Shown here piece after piece: positions 7,110-14,820 of a stretch of DNA of 18,320 nt. Position 1 is the first letter of the stretch; every line of letters starts with the position of its first letter. The notes under the pieces are model-generated. The model did not search any database and was not told where the DNA came from. It saw only the letters and a program-made list of their open reading frames with translations. Origin of the DNA: JAYEJW01 sp034716535 (GTDB taxonomy: Bacteria; Pseudomonadota; Gammaproteobacteria; Chromatiales; Chromatiaceae); assembly GCA_034716535.1 (NCBI GenBank), contig JAYEJW010000006.1, positions 1-18,320 on the forward strand. Reading direction: 5' to 3'. The translations under genes were made by a program, and so were the position numbers.

Positions 7110-8257
7110 CAGCGCGAAAACAGCGAGTACCCCCTGGCCTTGTGCACGCCCAGCGACACCACCCGGTCCCCCAGCACCCGCACGTTCTCGATGCGTCCGG
7201 TAAGACGCTCGACGACACGGGGGGTCGCGGGGTCCTGCACGTCGATCACCAAGAGACCCTTGTCGCCACATAGGCCGTCTGCCAGGTAGACGAAGCCGTA
7301 CCTCACCGCCAGCCGTTTCGGATAACACCGAGTCCTCAGTTGGGCGAGCTTTTTGGGTCGGATGGGATCTGTTATGTCGAGAATTAGCAGGCCGCCGACC
7401 CCGGAGGTCAGATAAGCGCGACCGTCTCGCACCGCGATGCTCTCGGCGGGCCACTCGGTCTGGTAGCCGCCGATACGGCGGGGGTTGCGTGGGTTGGAAA
7501 TGTCCAGGATCACGATGCCGGCGGAACCGTAGGCCAAGTACGCGATGGCCCCGTCCAGGGCCACGTCCAGAACCCCTTCCCGGTCCCGGATATCCTGGGG
7601 GGTAATCTCCTCCTCATTGCCTTCGTAGGCAGGGAGGTCGTCTGGCCGGAAGTAGCCGCTTTCGTCGCTCGGACTGGCCATGGGCAGGAGTGATTCAGGT
7701 AAATCTTCCCCGGCAAACAGCCCGACCGACTCCGTGCCGTCCTCGCCGGCGTTCTGGGGCGGCGGATAGGCTTGGTAGCTGGACAACAGTGACGGCCGAC
7801 CCGGGTTCTGGATGTCCAGCAGGTGCAGCCCCCCAAAGCCGGATGCCACCAGCGCGGTGCCATCACGCAGAACCGCCCGATGGCTGTAACCCTCCAATGG
7901 CACGTGTGCCGCCCAACGCGGTTCTGCGGAGTCGCGAATGTCGACCACCTCCAGCCCCCTGTCCCCTTCGGTCAAGAACATCCAGCCTGCAGCGGCAGAC
8001 AGAGCGAGGGGCGCATAGCGGGCGGTATATCGGCTGACCTGCTGCCCCACCTTGCCCCCGCCAAGGTGTAACACCAGGACGTCGGGCTGACCCGCCGCCA
8101 CCTCACCGGCCAGCAGATAAAGGTGATCGTCGTGGACAGCCGCATCGCGGAACGCGCCGGCCACCTGGAACAAGGGGTCCCGTGAGGGCGGCTGAGCGCC
8201 CTGGGCGGTCGCGGCAATCAGTGCCAAGGTGAGGCCCACGGCCGACAACTTCTTCAT
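7109..8257 (-). CDS. Exported LVIVD-repeat beta-propeller protein
   Basis: 382 residues with a signal peptide (MKKLSAVGLTLALIAATAQG, cleavage near residue 20). The mature part has at least five LVIVD-type repeats, each with a hydrophobic strand, Asp and a following N/D-P: LEVVDI (101), LHLLDI (144), IVILDISNP (248), LLILDITDP (290) and LLVIDVQDP (335). Such proteins form a periplasmic or surface beta-propeller, usually a binding scaffold without known catalysis. A longer acidic insert at about 165-225 separates repeats two and three. GGGGAGAA about 7 bases before ATG 8257 supports the start. It lies downstream of idrA on the same strand, behind a strong terminator, so it may be co-transcribed only by read-through. 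It is a candidate accessory factor for the Idr complex. Confidence 0.88.
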   Translation of the reverse strand: MKKLSAVGLTLALIAATAQGAQPPSRDPLFQVAGAFRDAAVHDDHLYLLAGEVAAGQPDVLVLHLGGGKVGQQVSRYTARYAPLALSAAAGWMFLTEGDRGLEVVDIRDSAEPRWAAHVPLEGYSHRAVLRDGTALVASGFGGLHLLDIQNPGRPSLLSSYQAYPPPQNAGEDGTESVGLFAGEDLPESLLPMASPSDESGYFRPDDLPAYEGNEEEITPQDIRDREGVLDVALDGAIAYLAYGSAGIVILDISNPRNPRRIGGYQTEWPAESIAVRDGRAYLTSGVGGLLILDITDPIRPKKLAQLRTRCYPKRLAVRYGFVYLADGLCGDKGLLVIDVQDPATPRVVERLTGRIENVRVLGDRVVSLGVHKARGYSLFSR

Positions 8258-8296
8258 GAGTCTTCTCCCCGGTTAACAGTTCACATCGCGAAGAAA

Positions 8297-8328
8297 AAGG
8301 GCGGCCCGGCCTAAGCCGGTCCGCCCTT
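8297..8328 (-). terminator. Intrinsic terminator between idrA and the LVIVD gene
   Basis: AAGGGCGG (8297-8304) pairs perfectly with CCGCCCTT (8321-8328). After one C-T mismatch, CCGGC (8306-8310) pairs with GCCGG (8315-8319) around a four-base CTAA loop. Read on the minus strand the stem is followed by TTTTTCTTC, a proper U-tract, so it terminates idrA transcription. The downstream gene starts only 40 bases later. Confidence 0.85.
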
Positions 8329-8331
8329 GCA

Positions 8332-8364
8332 GCGCCTACGGCGCCCACCCCCTTTAAACGGGGG
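8332..8364 (-). other. Two further stem-loops directly after the idrA stop codon
   Basis: CCCCC (8348-8352) pairs with GGGGG (8360-8364) around a seven-base TTTAAAC loop, and GCGCC (8332-8336) pairs with GGCGC (8340-8344) around TAC. With the terminator at 8297-8328 this makes three hairpins in a row in the idrA 3-prime untranslated region, a likely mRNA-stabilising end. Confidence 0.6.
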
Positions 8365-8367
8365 GAA

Positions 8368-11064
8368 TCAAACGATATTACGCGGTGCAAACGACATGGA
8401 GCGGAACTCCTTCTTGTACTGGGAGTCGCCGATCTTCATGATCTTGGAGACGCCGAGCTTGTAGTTGTAGTTGCCGCTGATCTGGTCCACCACACGCCCC
8501 TGCAAGGCGTTAGACGGCTGACGGATGTCCAGCATGTTGCTGAAAAGCACGCCCTCCTTGACGTTGTCCGTAACCACCGCCACGGCGGTAAGCGCCCCCT
8601 TGTCCAGCTCGATGTGGCCGTTCTTCAACAGCTCCGAGAACTGGAAGTCGCTGCCGAACACCGCCTTGATGGTGTCCTTGAAGTTAGGCACGCGGTCGGA
8701 GTACAGCATGACCTGATCGCCGGACTCTATGCCCCGCTTCTGTGCGTCGTTCGGATGGATCTCCACCCAGTTTTCGGGCCAGCGCTGAGTGACGTAGGGC
8801 CTGCGCTCTACGTCGTCGAAGCCGGACTGCCAGATCTCATTGATGCGGCCGTTGGTGTGCCAGAGCTCATCGTCCTTGGGCGACATCCAGGTCCAGTAGT
8901 CGGAGTACAAGCTCCACGGGTGCTTCTGCAGATTGACCTTCCCAGTCTGGCTGTTGAAGTGGGTCATCTTCTTGTTGACCATGTTGGCACCCTTGGTCCG
9001 ACCCTCCTTTTCGATCATCTCCTGGCTCATCTGGGTGTCGTGCAGGCGCACGCTGCCCAGCAGCTCGCCTGTATCGTAGTTGTAGAAGGTGGGACCCTGG
9101 ATGCCCTCGGTACCCAGCTCGGCCAGCTTCTGGTGCAGGGTCTTGCCCTCCTTGTGCGCGGCTACCTTGATCATGTGGTAGGCTTTTCGGTTGCCGCGGC
9201 TGAAGCGGGACGACTCTTCGCAAACCTCGTTGGAGTTGTTCCAGTCGAAGCCGTCGAAGCCCATCTTCTTGGCCAACTGCGAGATGATCCACCAGTCCGG
9301 CTTGGAATCGCCAGGGGCGTCGTAGAACTTCTGGTACAGGCGGATGCGGCGCTCGCCGTTGGCCCGCACGAAGTCCTCCTCTCCCCAGGTGGCGGCCGGA
9401 AACACGATGTCCGCGAACACCGAGCCGATGGGGTCGCGCAGGTAGATGTCCTGGTTGATCACGACCATGCCGCCGGAGTCGGCCCGCTGCTTGAGCGTAT
9501 CGATGATCTCCTGCTTGTCCCAGGTGAGCACTTGGTTCGGATTGTTCAGCACCAGCTCGTGGAACTTGCGCTGCAGCCCCTGGGAGCCGCACATGGCCTG
9601 GATCCAGGTGGTGCCGATGACATGCGCCAACCGTGTGTGGCCGGAATACAGCCAGCGGTCGGTGTCCAGAGAGCGACGGCGCCTGCCCGCAACCTTCTCG
9701 GGGGACTTGTTGCGGGGATAACCGCCGCCGCTGGTGCCGCCACGCTGGTGTCCGCCGAAACGTCCCACCATCTGACCGGGCCTGCCCCCGGCACCGCAAA
9801 TGGTGGCCAAGGAGGAAATGGCGTTGGTGTTTCCGGTGTTGTTAGACCAATAGAAGCCCTTCTCGATGCCGAAGGACGCCTTGGGCCGCTCGCCAGAACC
9901 GCCGCCCGTCAGCCACTCGGCTGCCTTGTAGATGTCCTCTACCGGGACGCCGGCGATCTTGGCCGCGTTTTCGGGCTTGTACTCGTCCTGGGACGTGACC
10001 CACTTCTTGTAGTCCTCGAAGCCCTTGGTCTGGAACTTGCCCCAGGTGGTGCGCCACTGCCAGGGGGTGTTGCGGGTGCCCTGGCCGAAGCCGGAGCTGG
10101 ACTCCCACTTGTTGTTCACCCACTTCTCGATCCAGTCGCTGTCCTCCCAGCCCTTCTCCGCGATGACGCGCGCGATCGCGCCCACCAAGGGGGTATCGGT
10201 GCCGGGATAGAGCTGGAAGTGGATGGTCTGGTCCGGCCCCTTGCTCTTGGCGTAGGCGACGCCCGCGGTCTCGCGCGGGTTCAGCCAGATGGTCTTCTGC
10301 CCCCGGTCGATGGCCGGCTTGATGAACTGGGTGAAGATGATGGTCTTGGTCTCGTACGGGTCGGTGCCGCAGATCATCAGGGTGTCCGCGTCGCCCCAGT
10401 CGCTGTACGCGGGACCGTAGTTGTCGAAGCCCGCATCCCGAAAGCCCGGCGTCGAGGTGACGTCCGAGGGCGTATCGTGGAAGGTGAAGGCGGCCGTGTT
10501 GATGCTGCGGCGCGCGAACTTGGTGATGGCGTAGGTGTTCTCCACGAACTGGTAGGAATAGGTCTTCACCGAATAGGCGTTGGCGCCGTGATTCGCGATC
10601 ACGTGCTTGCTCACCTCCGCGGCCACGTCCAGGGCGAGGTCCCAGGATACGGGTTGCAGAGTACCGCCGATACGTATCAGGGGTGTGGTCAGGCGGTCCC
10701 GGGTCGGGGTCTTGGGGTTGTAGCACTTTTGGGCGATGCATCCGCCGCGCATGGACGAGTCGCCGGATTTGTTGACGACCTGCGCGTCCTTGTCCGGGGT
10801 GATCACCACGTGGTGCGGCATGCCGTTGTGCATCACAATGTTGTGCTGGTTCGGGGCCACCCAGGCCTGCAGGGCGCTGGTCGGAAACTTTGCCCCGAAC
10901 GCGTTCTGGTCCGGCTCCAGACCGCCCTCGCCTGAACCCATTGGCCAGCGATAGACCTTGTAGCCGCAGGCGACGATGCAATAATCGCAGCAGGTGGTGA
11001 GGACATCCGCGTGGGGAGGCGGCAGAGGCACACTGTCTTCGGGCAAATAATAATTGGTCGACAT
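8368..11064 (-). CDS. idrA: Iodate reductase catalytic subunit, molybdopterin (AioA-like)
   Basis: 898 residues from ATG 11064, chosen because GAGGAGG lies 6 bases upstream. A DMSO-reductase-family molybdenum bis-MGD oxidoreductase of the arsenite oxidase AioA branch. The N-terminal cluster motif C26-x2-C29-x3-C33 (CDYCIVACGYKVYRWP) is AioA-like; the absence of a fourth nearby Cys fits a [3Fe-4S] cluster. Further MGD-domain blocks include DTLMICGTDPYETK, QLYPGTDTPLVGAIARVI, DIVFPAATWGEEDFV and WVEIHPNDAQKRGIESGDQV. It lacks its own signal peptide and should ride out with IdrB through Tat. IdrA reduces iodate in the periplasm. The Idr call rests on the two peroxidase genes in the same operon; by itself the protein could be called arsenite oxidase. 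It is longer than AioA (about 825 residues). Last gene of the operon. Confidence 0.88.
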   Translation of the reverse strand: MSTNYYLPEDSVPLPPPHADVLTTCCDYCIVACGYKVYRWPMGSGEGGLEPDQNAFGAKFPTSALQAWVAPNQHNIVMHNGMPHHVVITPDKDAQVVNKSGDSSMRGGCIAQKCYNPKTPTRDRLTTPLIRIGGTLQPVSWDLALDVAAEVSKHVIANHGANAYSVKTYSYQFVENTYAITKFARRSINTAAFTFHDTPSDVTSTPGFRDAGFDNYGPAYSDWGDADTLMICGTDPYETKTIIFTQFIKPAIDRGQKTIWLNPRETAGVAYAKSKGPDQTIHFQLYPGTDTPLVGAIARVIAEKGWEDSDWIEKWVNNKWESSSGFGQGTRNTPWQWRTTWGKFQTKGFEDYKKWVTSQDEYKPENAAKIAGVPVEDIYKAAEWLTGGGSGERPKASFGIEKGFYWSNNTGNTNAISSLATICGAGGRPGQMVGRFGGHQRGGTSGGGYPRNKSPEKVAGRRRRSLDTDRWLYSGHTRLAHVIGTTWIQAMCGSQGLQRKFHELVLNNPNQVLTWDKQEIIDTLKQRADSGGMVVINQDIYLRDPIGSVFADIVFPAATWGEEDFVRANGERRIRLYQKFYDAPGDSKPDWWIISQLAKKMGFDGFDWNNSNEVCEESSRFSRGNRKAYHMIKVAAHKEGKTLHQKLAELGTEGIQGPTFYNYDTGELLGSVRLHDTQMSQEMIEKEGRTKGANMVNKKMTHFNSQTGKVNLQKHPWSLYSDYWTWMSPKDDELWHTNGRINEIWQSGFDDVERRPYVTQRWPENWVEIHPNDAQKRGIESGDQVMLYSDRVPNFKDTIKAVFGSDFQFSELLKNGHIELDKGALTAVAVVTDNVKEGVLFSNMLDIRQPSNALQGRVVDQISGNYNYKLGVSKIMKIGDSQYKKEFRSMSFAPRNIV

Positions 11065-11075
11065 CGAATACCTCC

Positions 11076-11672
11076 TCAGGATTCCATCAGGTTCTTGTTG
11101 CGACCGAACAGCAGGCCCATCATGCCGACGGCGTAGATATCGTCGCCGTCGACTTCCAGGAGTACCTGGGGAAGGCTCTCGTAGGCCTGGCCGGATACGA
11201 TAATGCCGTGTCGCCGCAAGTCGTAGGTGGACAGGTGCAAGGGGCACTGGCCCAAGACCCGGTGCTCGTCCTTGACCTTGTACTGGCCCTGCATGGGCCC
11301 GCCCTGGTGCGTACACAGGTAGCTAAAGGCCACGATGTCTCGCTGCTCGCCGATGCCTCCGCCGGCCTTGACGCCCTCCATCTTGACGATCATGCACTGG
11401 CTGTTGGGACCCTCGTCCGGGTAGTTGAAGTCCACCGGCTCGTTGTCCACGAGCGAAGACAAGCTGGCAATCTTCTTGCGGGGATAACCCACCACACGGG
11501 CCTTGGCCTGGGCCGCCTGGGCGGTGCCCGGAAACAGGGTGATGGAAATCGTACTCGCGGCGGCCGCCCCCGCCCCGCTGTAGAGCAGGAACTTGCGGCG
11601 GCTCATCATGCACTTGCCGTGCTCCGAAGCGGTCTGATCCTTCCTGGGGTCATTTTTAGTGGAATCGGTCAT
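11076..11672 (-). CDS. idrB: Iodate reductase Rieske subunit with Tat signal (AioB-like)
   Basis: 198 residues. The Tat signal has SRRKFL at residues 24-29 followed by a hydrophobic stretch and cleavage near AQAAQA (residue 52-55). The Rieske [2Fe-2S] ligands are C120-T-H122 and C143-P-L-H146. Both cysteines that form the disulfide in classical Rieske proteins (third residue after CTH, and CPC) are Gly and Leu here, so no disulfide is possible, which normally gives a lower redox potential. It passes electrons between the cytochrome pool and IdrA. ATG 11672 overlaps the TGA of the upstream peroxidase by one base (TGATG) with GGAGG 7 bases upstream, so the two are translationally coupled. Its own stop is 11 bases before idrA. 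Confidence 0.9.
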   Translation of the reverse strand: MTDSTKNDPRKDQTASEHGKCMMSRRKFLLYSGAGAAAASTISITLFPGTAQAAQAKARVVGYPRKKIASLSSLVDNEPVDFNYPDEGPNSQCMIVKMEGVKAGGGIGEQRDIVAFSYLCTHQGGPMQGQYKVKDEHRVLGQCPLHLSTYDLRRHGIIVSGQAYESLPQVLLEVDGDDIYAVGMMGLLFGRNKNLMES

Positions 11673-12868
11673 CACTTTTCCTCCTGAGCCTGCTCGAGCT
11701 CCGCCTGGGTGAAGAGCGGGGCGTATTCGGGCAATTCGGGCTTATCCATCAGAATCTCATCGCCGGAGAATGCCCCCAGGAAGGCGATCAGGTCCTCTTT
11801 CTCCTCGTCGCTAAGCCCCAGGGGCTTGATCAGCGGACTCTTGTTTTCCACGAACAGGGTGGTACGACCCTCCTCGTCCATGCCGCCGTTGTCGTAGAAG
11901 TCCACGACCTCTTCGAGCGTATAGAACACGCCGTTGTGCATGTAGGGGGCGGTGTACATGGTGTAGCGCAACGAGGGGGTGCGGAACTTGCCGCGGTCCA
12001 ACTTGTTCTTGCCGCGATAGTAGAAGCCCCAGTCGGACTTGGCGGTGCGGTAGCCCTCTTCGGTCTGGCCCTTGGCGTACTGCTCGAAGCGGAAGGTGAT
12101 CTGGGCCAGGCCGTCCTCCTCCCAGCGCTTGTTCGGCGGCACGCCGATGTTGTGGTAGTCCTGATCGGTGGCCAGGGCGCCATTATGGCACTGGATACAG
12201 CCGGCCTTGCCGTTGAACAACTCCATGCCGCGCTTTTGCTCGTCGCTCAGCGCACTTTCGTCCCCTTGGAGGTACTTGTCCAGTGGCGTGTCGCGTTGCA
12301 CGATGGTGCGCTCGAAGGCGGCGATGGACTTCCAAGCGTCGTCGATCAGGGGCCACTCGGTGCCCCAGACCTCCCGGAAGCGCGTGACGTAGTCGGGGAT
12401 CAGGGCGAGACGGGCCTCCATGATGTCGTTCTCGCCGTTGCCGGCGACACCACCCTTGGCCGCCGAGGGCGCCTGCTTCTCCAGGGACGGTACCGAGCCG
12501 GCCCAGAAGTTGCGTCCGTAGTAGCCGCTGTTGACGATGGTCTGGCTGTTGCGCCAGTGCACCGTGCCGGGATAGCCGCGGGAGAAGTCCTCGGCCCAGG
12601 CCCAGCCCTGGTCGGGCTCGTGACAAGTAGAGCAGCCGGTGGAGGCATCGCCACCGATGCGCGGGTCGAAGAACAAGATCTTGCCGAGCTCGATCTTCTC
12701 CGGACTCTGCTTGTTGTCCGGCGGGATGGGCGCCTCACCCAGGGGCGCCAGGGGCGGCGGCCCTTCGGCCAGCGCCTGCCCGGAGAGCGGGAGCGTCATC
12801 CAGGCAGCGATCGTGGCGGCGGCGGCAGCCGTCGCAAATGGGGGTCGAAATGATTTCACCTGTTTCAT
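11672..12868 (-). CDS. idrP1: Di-haem cytochrome c peroxidase-like protein
   Basis: 398 residues from ATG 12868, with GAGGAG 6 bases upstream and a signal peptide (cleavage near QALAEG, residue 34). Two c-type haem sites, C79-S-T-C82-H83 and C224-I-Q-C227-H228, and the TAPYMHNG block (M310-H311) place it in the bacterial CcpA/MauG family. In Idr clusters such proteins are proposed to remove hydrogen peroxide made during iodate reduction, taking electrons from periplasmic cytochromes. It ends one base into idrB. The P1 name follows its position next to idrB; the P1/P2 assignment was not tested by alignment. Confidence 0.85.
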   Translation of the reverse strand: MKQVKSFRPPFATAAAAATIAAWMTLPLSGQALAEGPPPLAPLGEAPIPPDNKQSPEKIELGKILFFDPRIGGDASTGCSTCHEPDQGWAWAEDFSRGYPGTVHWRNSQTIVNSGYYGRNFWAGSVPSLEKQAPSAAKGGVAGNGENDIMEARLALIPDYVTRFREVWGTEWPLIDDAWKSIAAFERTIVQRDTPLDKYLQGDESALSDEQKRGMELFNGKAGCIQCHNGALATDQDYHNIGVPPNKRWEEDGLAQITFRFEQYAKGQTEEGYRTAKSDWGFYYRGKNKLDRGKFRTPSLRYTMYTAPYMHNGVFYTLEEVVDFYDNGGMDEEGRTTLFVENKSPLIKPLGLSDEEKEDLIAFLGAFSGDEILMDKPELPEYAPLFTQAELEQAQEEK

Positions 12869-12884
12869 GGATGTCTCCTCACGC

Positions 12885-14003
12885 TCAATTCCGAGCATTC
12901 GTCCAGTCGGCGATGACCGGGTACTCGTTCGGATAGGGTTCGCTCCAAACGTGCTTGTCGCTGGTCAGAGGATCGCCGGACAGGGACTCCAGGAAGGCCA
13001 CCAGATCCTTTTTCTCCGCGTCGCTCAGATCCAGGGGCTTGAGCGCCGGGTCCTTGCGGCTGTCCTTACCACCGCCCTGGTTGTAGAACTCCACCACCGC
13101 ATCCAGGGTCGCGACCATACCGTTGTGCATATAGGGGGCGGTGGTCTTGAGCTCGCGCAGGGTCGGGGTGACGAACTTCCCCACGTCGTCCTGGTTCAGC
13201 GTGACGTTGTAGGCGCCGGGATCACGCTTCAGGTTCATGTAGTTCTCGATGCCTTGGAACATGGCGAAGGCGATGAACGCCTGGTGGTTGTTCGGGTCCA
13301 GGAACACATCGAAGTTCTCGGGAACGCCGGTGTTGTGGGCCTTGCCGTCGGTGAGCATGGGTCCATTGTGGCAACCGATGCAGCCGGCCTTACCCTTGAA
13401 CAGTTCCATACCCCGGTTGGCCGCGTCGGAAATCTTGCCCGTATCGAAGGGTACGTTCTCCGAGGTCAGGGTCTTGAGATATTCGGGGATGGCCTTGCGC
13501 ACGCTGCCGTTGGACGGCTCGCCGTAGCCCGCGGCCTCGAACATCTCGACATACTTGGGATCCTGCTTCATCCGCTCCTGCATGATCCGCATGTCCATGT
13601 TCATGATGTAATCTTCCGTGAGCATCTCGCGGGTCATGTCGTTCAGGTTGGTGCCGATGCGGCCGTCCCAGTTCCAGGGATGGCCGAGGGTCTTCTTGTG
13701 GGCGGTGTTGATCAGGGTCGGTGCGTTGCGGAAATGTCCGTTGCCTGGGTAGCCGGGCGACAGAGCCTCCTTGCTGCCGTAGCCGTTCTCCGGCACGTGG
13801 CAATCCGAGCAGGCGATGCCTGCGTCGCCGGACAGGCGTTGGTCGAAGAACAAGCGCTTGCCGAGCTCGGCTTTTGCATCGTCGATTTCAATGGCGGGCA
13901 ACGGCCCGATATCGGGCGCCTCGGCCGCATGAGCGCCGAAGGCCAGACCGAGTCCGAGGGCGGTGGCCAACAGACTGCGGCGGGTGGTGAGTCTCGAACC
14001 CAT
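12885..14003 (-). CDS. idrP2: Di-haem cytochrome c peroxidase-like protein
   Basis: 372 residues from ATG 14003, with GGAGGG 7 bases upstream. Signal peptide MGSRLTTRRSLLATALGLGL, cleavage near AHAAEA (residue 27); the RR pair is followed by SLL, so a Tat route is possible but Sec is required for c-type haem attachment as usual. Haem sites C65-S-D-C68-H69 and C208-I-G-C211-H212, with TAPYMHNG (M292-H293) as in its neighbour. The two peroxidases share layout and are probably old paralogues. It is the first gene of the idr operon; only 16 bases separate it from idrP1. Its C-terminal tail of about 20 residues after SGDPLTSDK is not shared with idrP1. Confidence 0.85.
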   Translation of the reverse strand: MGSRLTTRRSLLATALGLGLAFGAHAAEAPDIGPLPAIEIDDAKAELGKRLFFDQRLSGDAGIACSDCHVPENGYGSKEALSPGYPGNGHFRNAPTLINTAHKKTLGHPWNWDGRIGTNLNDMTREMLTEDYIMNMDMRIMQERMKQDPKYVEMFEAAGYGEPSNGSVRKAIPEYLKTLTSENVPFDTGKISDAANRGMELFKGKAGCIGCHNGPMLTDGKAHNTGVPENFDVFLDPNNHQAFIAFAMFQGIENYMNLKRDPGAYNVTLNQDDVGKFVTPTLRELKTTAPYMHNGMVATLDAVVEFYNQGGGKDSRKDPALKPLDLSDAEKKDLVAFLESLSGDPLTSDKHVWSEPYPNEYPVIADWTNARN

Positions 14004-14033
14004 GGAACGTCCCTCCGTTCTCTTTGATGACGT

Positions 14034-14050
14034 GTTCCGCATGGCGGAAC
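14034..14050. promoter_or_regulatory. Perfect palindrome 31 bases upstream of idrP2
   Basis: GTTCCGC-ATG-GCGGAAC: two perfect 7-base arms around three bases. It is close enough to the start codon to act as an operator or as an mRNA hairpin in the 5-prime leader. Confidence 0.5.
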
Positions 14051-14290
14051 AGGGAACCTTGCTGCTTCGCCACTATCGCACGAAGCTTCGGCGGTATATC
14101 AGGCAGGATTCGGGCCAGCCCTGTCACGAGACAACAAACCCATTAATTATTAGAGAGTTATTCTCGACCCGCCCATGCCAGAGGAGAGCCACCCCCTTGG
14201 AACACAGAAAGGAACGTTCTGCTCCCGAGGGCGAGGTGGAACAAATGGTTTCAAGAGGAAAACGGTTGGTTTCTCGAGGGGGGTGCGCGG

Positions 14291-14336
14291 AATTTGTCCC
14301 TGACCCCGTAATCTTGAATAAAACGGCAAAGATTAC
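14291..14336. repeat. REP-like hairpin in the idr upstream region
   Basis: GTAATCTT (14308-14315) and AAGATTAC (14329-14336) form a perfect 8-base stem with a 13-base loop. It is flanked by AATTTGTCCCTGACCCCG, whose complement (GGGGTCAGGGACAAATT) resembles the GGGGTCAG-type motif of repeats linked to REP-associated Y1 transposases in proteobacteria. Only one copy is visible here, so repeat status is not proven. Confidence 0.4.
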
Positions 14337-14409
14337 TGCACCGCCCCCCGGGCACATTGTCATGACGAAGCCCTCTGCGCAGCACGGGGAATCCAGTCGC
14401 GGGATCCGC

Positions 14410-14808
14410 TCACATGCCGTTCGCCCCAGCGAAAAGCGTGCGCTGGCTGATGGCCTTCTCCACCGCCTCCAGCAGCTTCTCCTTCTCGACCGGCTTGACC
14501 AGATACTCCACCACCCCTTCCTTCATGAATTGAACCGCGAGATCCACATTCGGATAGCCGGTGAGCACGATCACCGGCGTCTTCGGAAATTCCCGGCGGA
14601 AATAGGCTACGGCCTCCACGCCGTTGATCTTCGGCATGCGCACATCGCAGATCACGGCCTCCACTTCGAGCGGATTGGCCTGGAGCGTCTCAATGCCTTG
14701 CTCCCCGTCCCCGGCCTCCAGCACCTCGTAGCGGGTCCCGGAGAGCTGCAGACGGATAACCTTGCGGACCTCGTCCTCGTCGTCCACGACCAGTATCTTA
14801 TGCTTCAT
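14410..14808 (-). CDS. Single-domain response regulator (CheY-like receiver)
   Basis: 132 residues, only a receiver domain. Acidic pocket D9-D10, phosphoacceptor D55 (VICDVRMPK), T83 (VLTGYP) and K105 (YLVKPV) are all present, so it should be phosphorylated. There is no DNA-binding or ATPase output domain, so it cannot directly activate transcription like AioR. AAGGAGG 8 bases before ATG 14808 supports the start, and only 12 bases separate it from the kinase gene. It is the obvious partner of that kinase. It may act by protein contact or as a phosphate shuttle to an unlinked regulator. Confidence 0.9.
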   Translation of the reverse strand: MKHKILVVDDEDEVRKVIRLQLSGTRYEVLEAGDGEQGIETLQANPLEVEAVICDVRMPKINGVEAVAYFRREFPKTPVIVLTGYPNVDLAVQFMKEGVVEYLVKPVEKEKLLEAVEKAISQRTLFAGANGM

Positions 14809-14820
14809 GGACTATCCTCC

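Larger units (their letters stand above)
14004..14409 (-). promoter_or_regulatory. Intergenic region upstream of the idr operon, probable promoter
   Basis: This 406-bp gap separates the response regulator stop from idrP2. Read on the minus strand it holds an AT-rich block with TAATAAT (plus-strand 14146-14152) that could be a -10 element; the matching -35 is poor, as in activator-dependent promoters. I looked for a sigma-54 site (GG-N10-GC in the right setting) and found none convincing. The region also holds the palindrome at 14034-14050 and the repeat-like hairpin at 14291-14336. A minus-strand open stretch at 14124-14363 has no recognisable protein content. Confidence 0.45.

Noticed and set aside
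6816..7454. Minus-strand open frame downstream of and inside the LVIVD gene
   Set aside because: Arg-rich out-of-frame translation of the LVIVD gene; the last 60 codons look more protein-like but have no own start.
8614..10935. Long plus-strand open frame (773 codons) opposite idrA
   Set aside because: It is the GC-rich antisense shadow of idrA; the translation is low-complexity Leu/Val/Gly/Ala and has no domain.
8368..11672. Arsenite oxidase aioBA
   Set aside because: Sequence family is right, but two di-haem peroxidase genes in the same operon, and no aioS/NtrC-type aioR pair, fit iodate reductase better. Kept as the alternative in the entries.
12639..14027. Plus-strand open frame opposite idrP2
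   Set aside because: Antisense shadow of a gene with haem motifs and good start signals.
14124..14363. 79-codon minus-strand frame in the idr upstream gap
   Set aside because: It reads through the REP-like hairpin and has no recognisable sequence; the region looks regulatory.
14004..14409. Sigma-54 promoter for idr
   Set aside because: A TGGCAT on the minus strand lacks the GC element at the needed distance.
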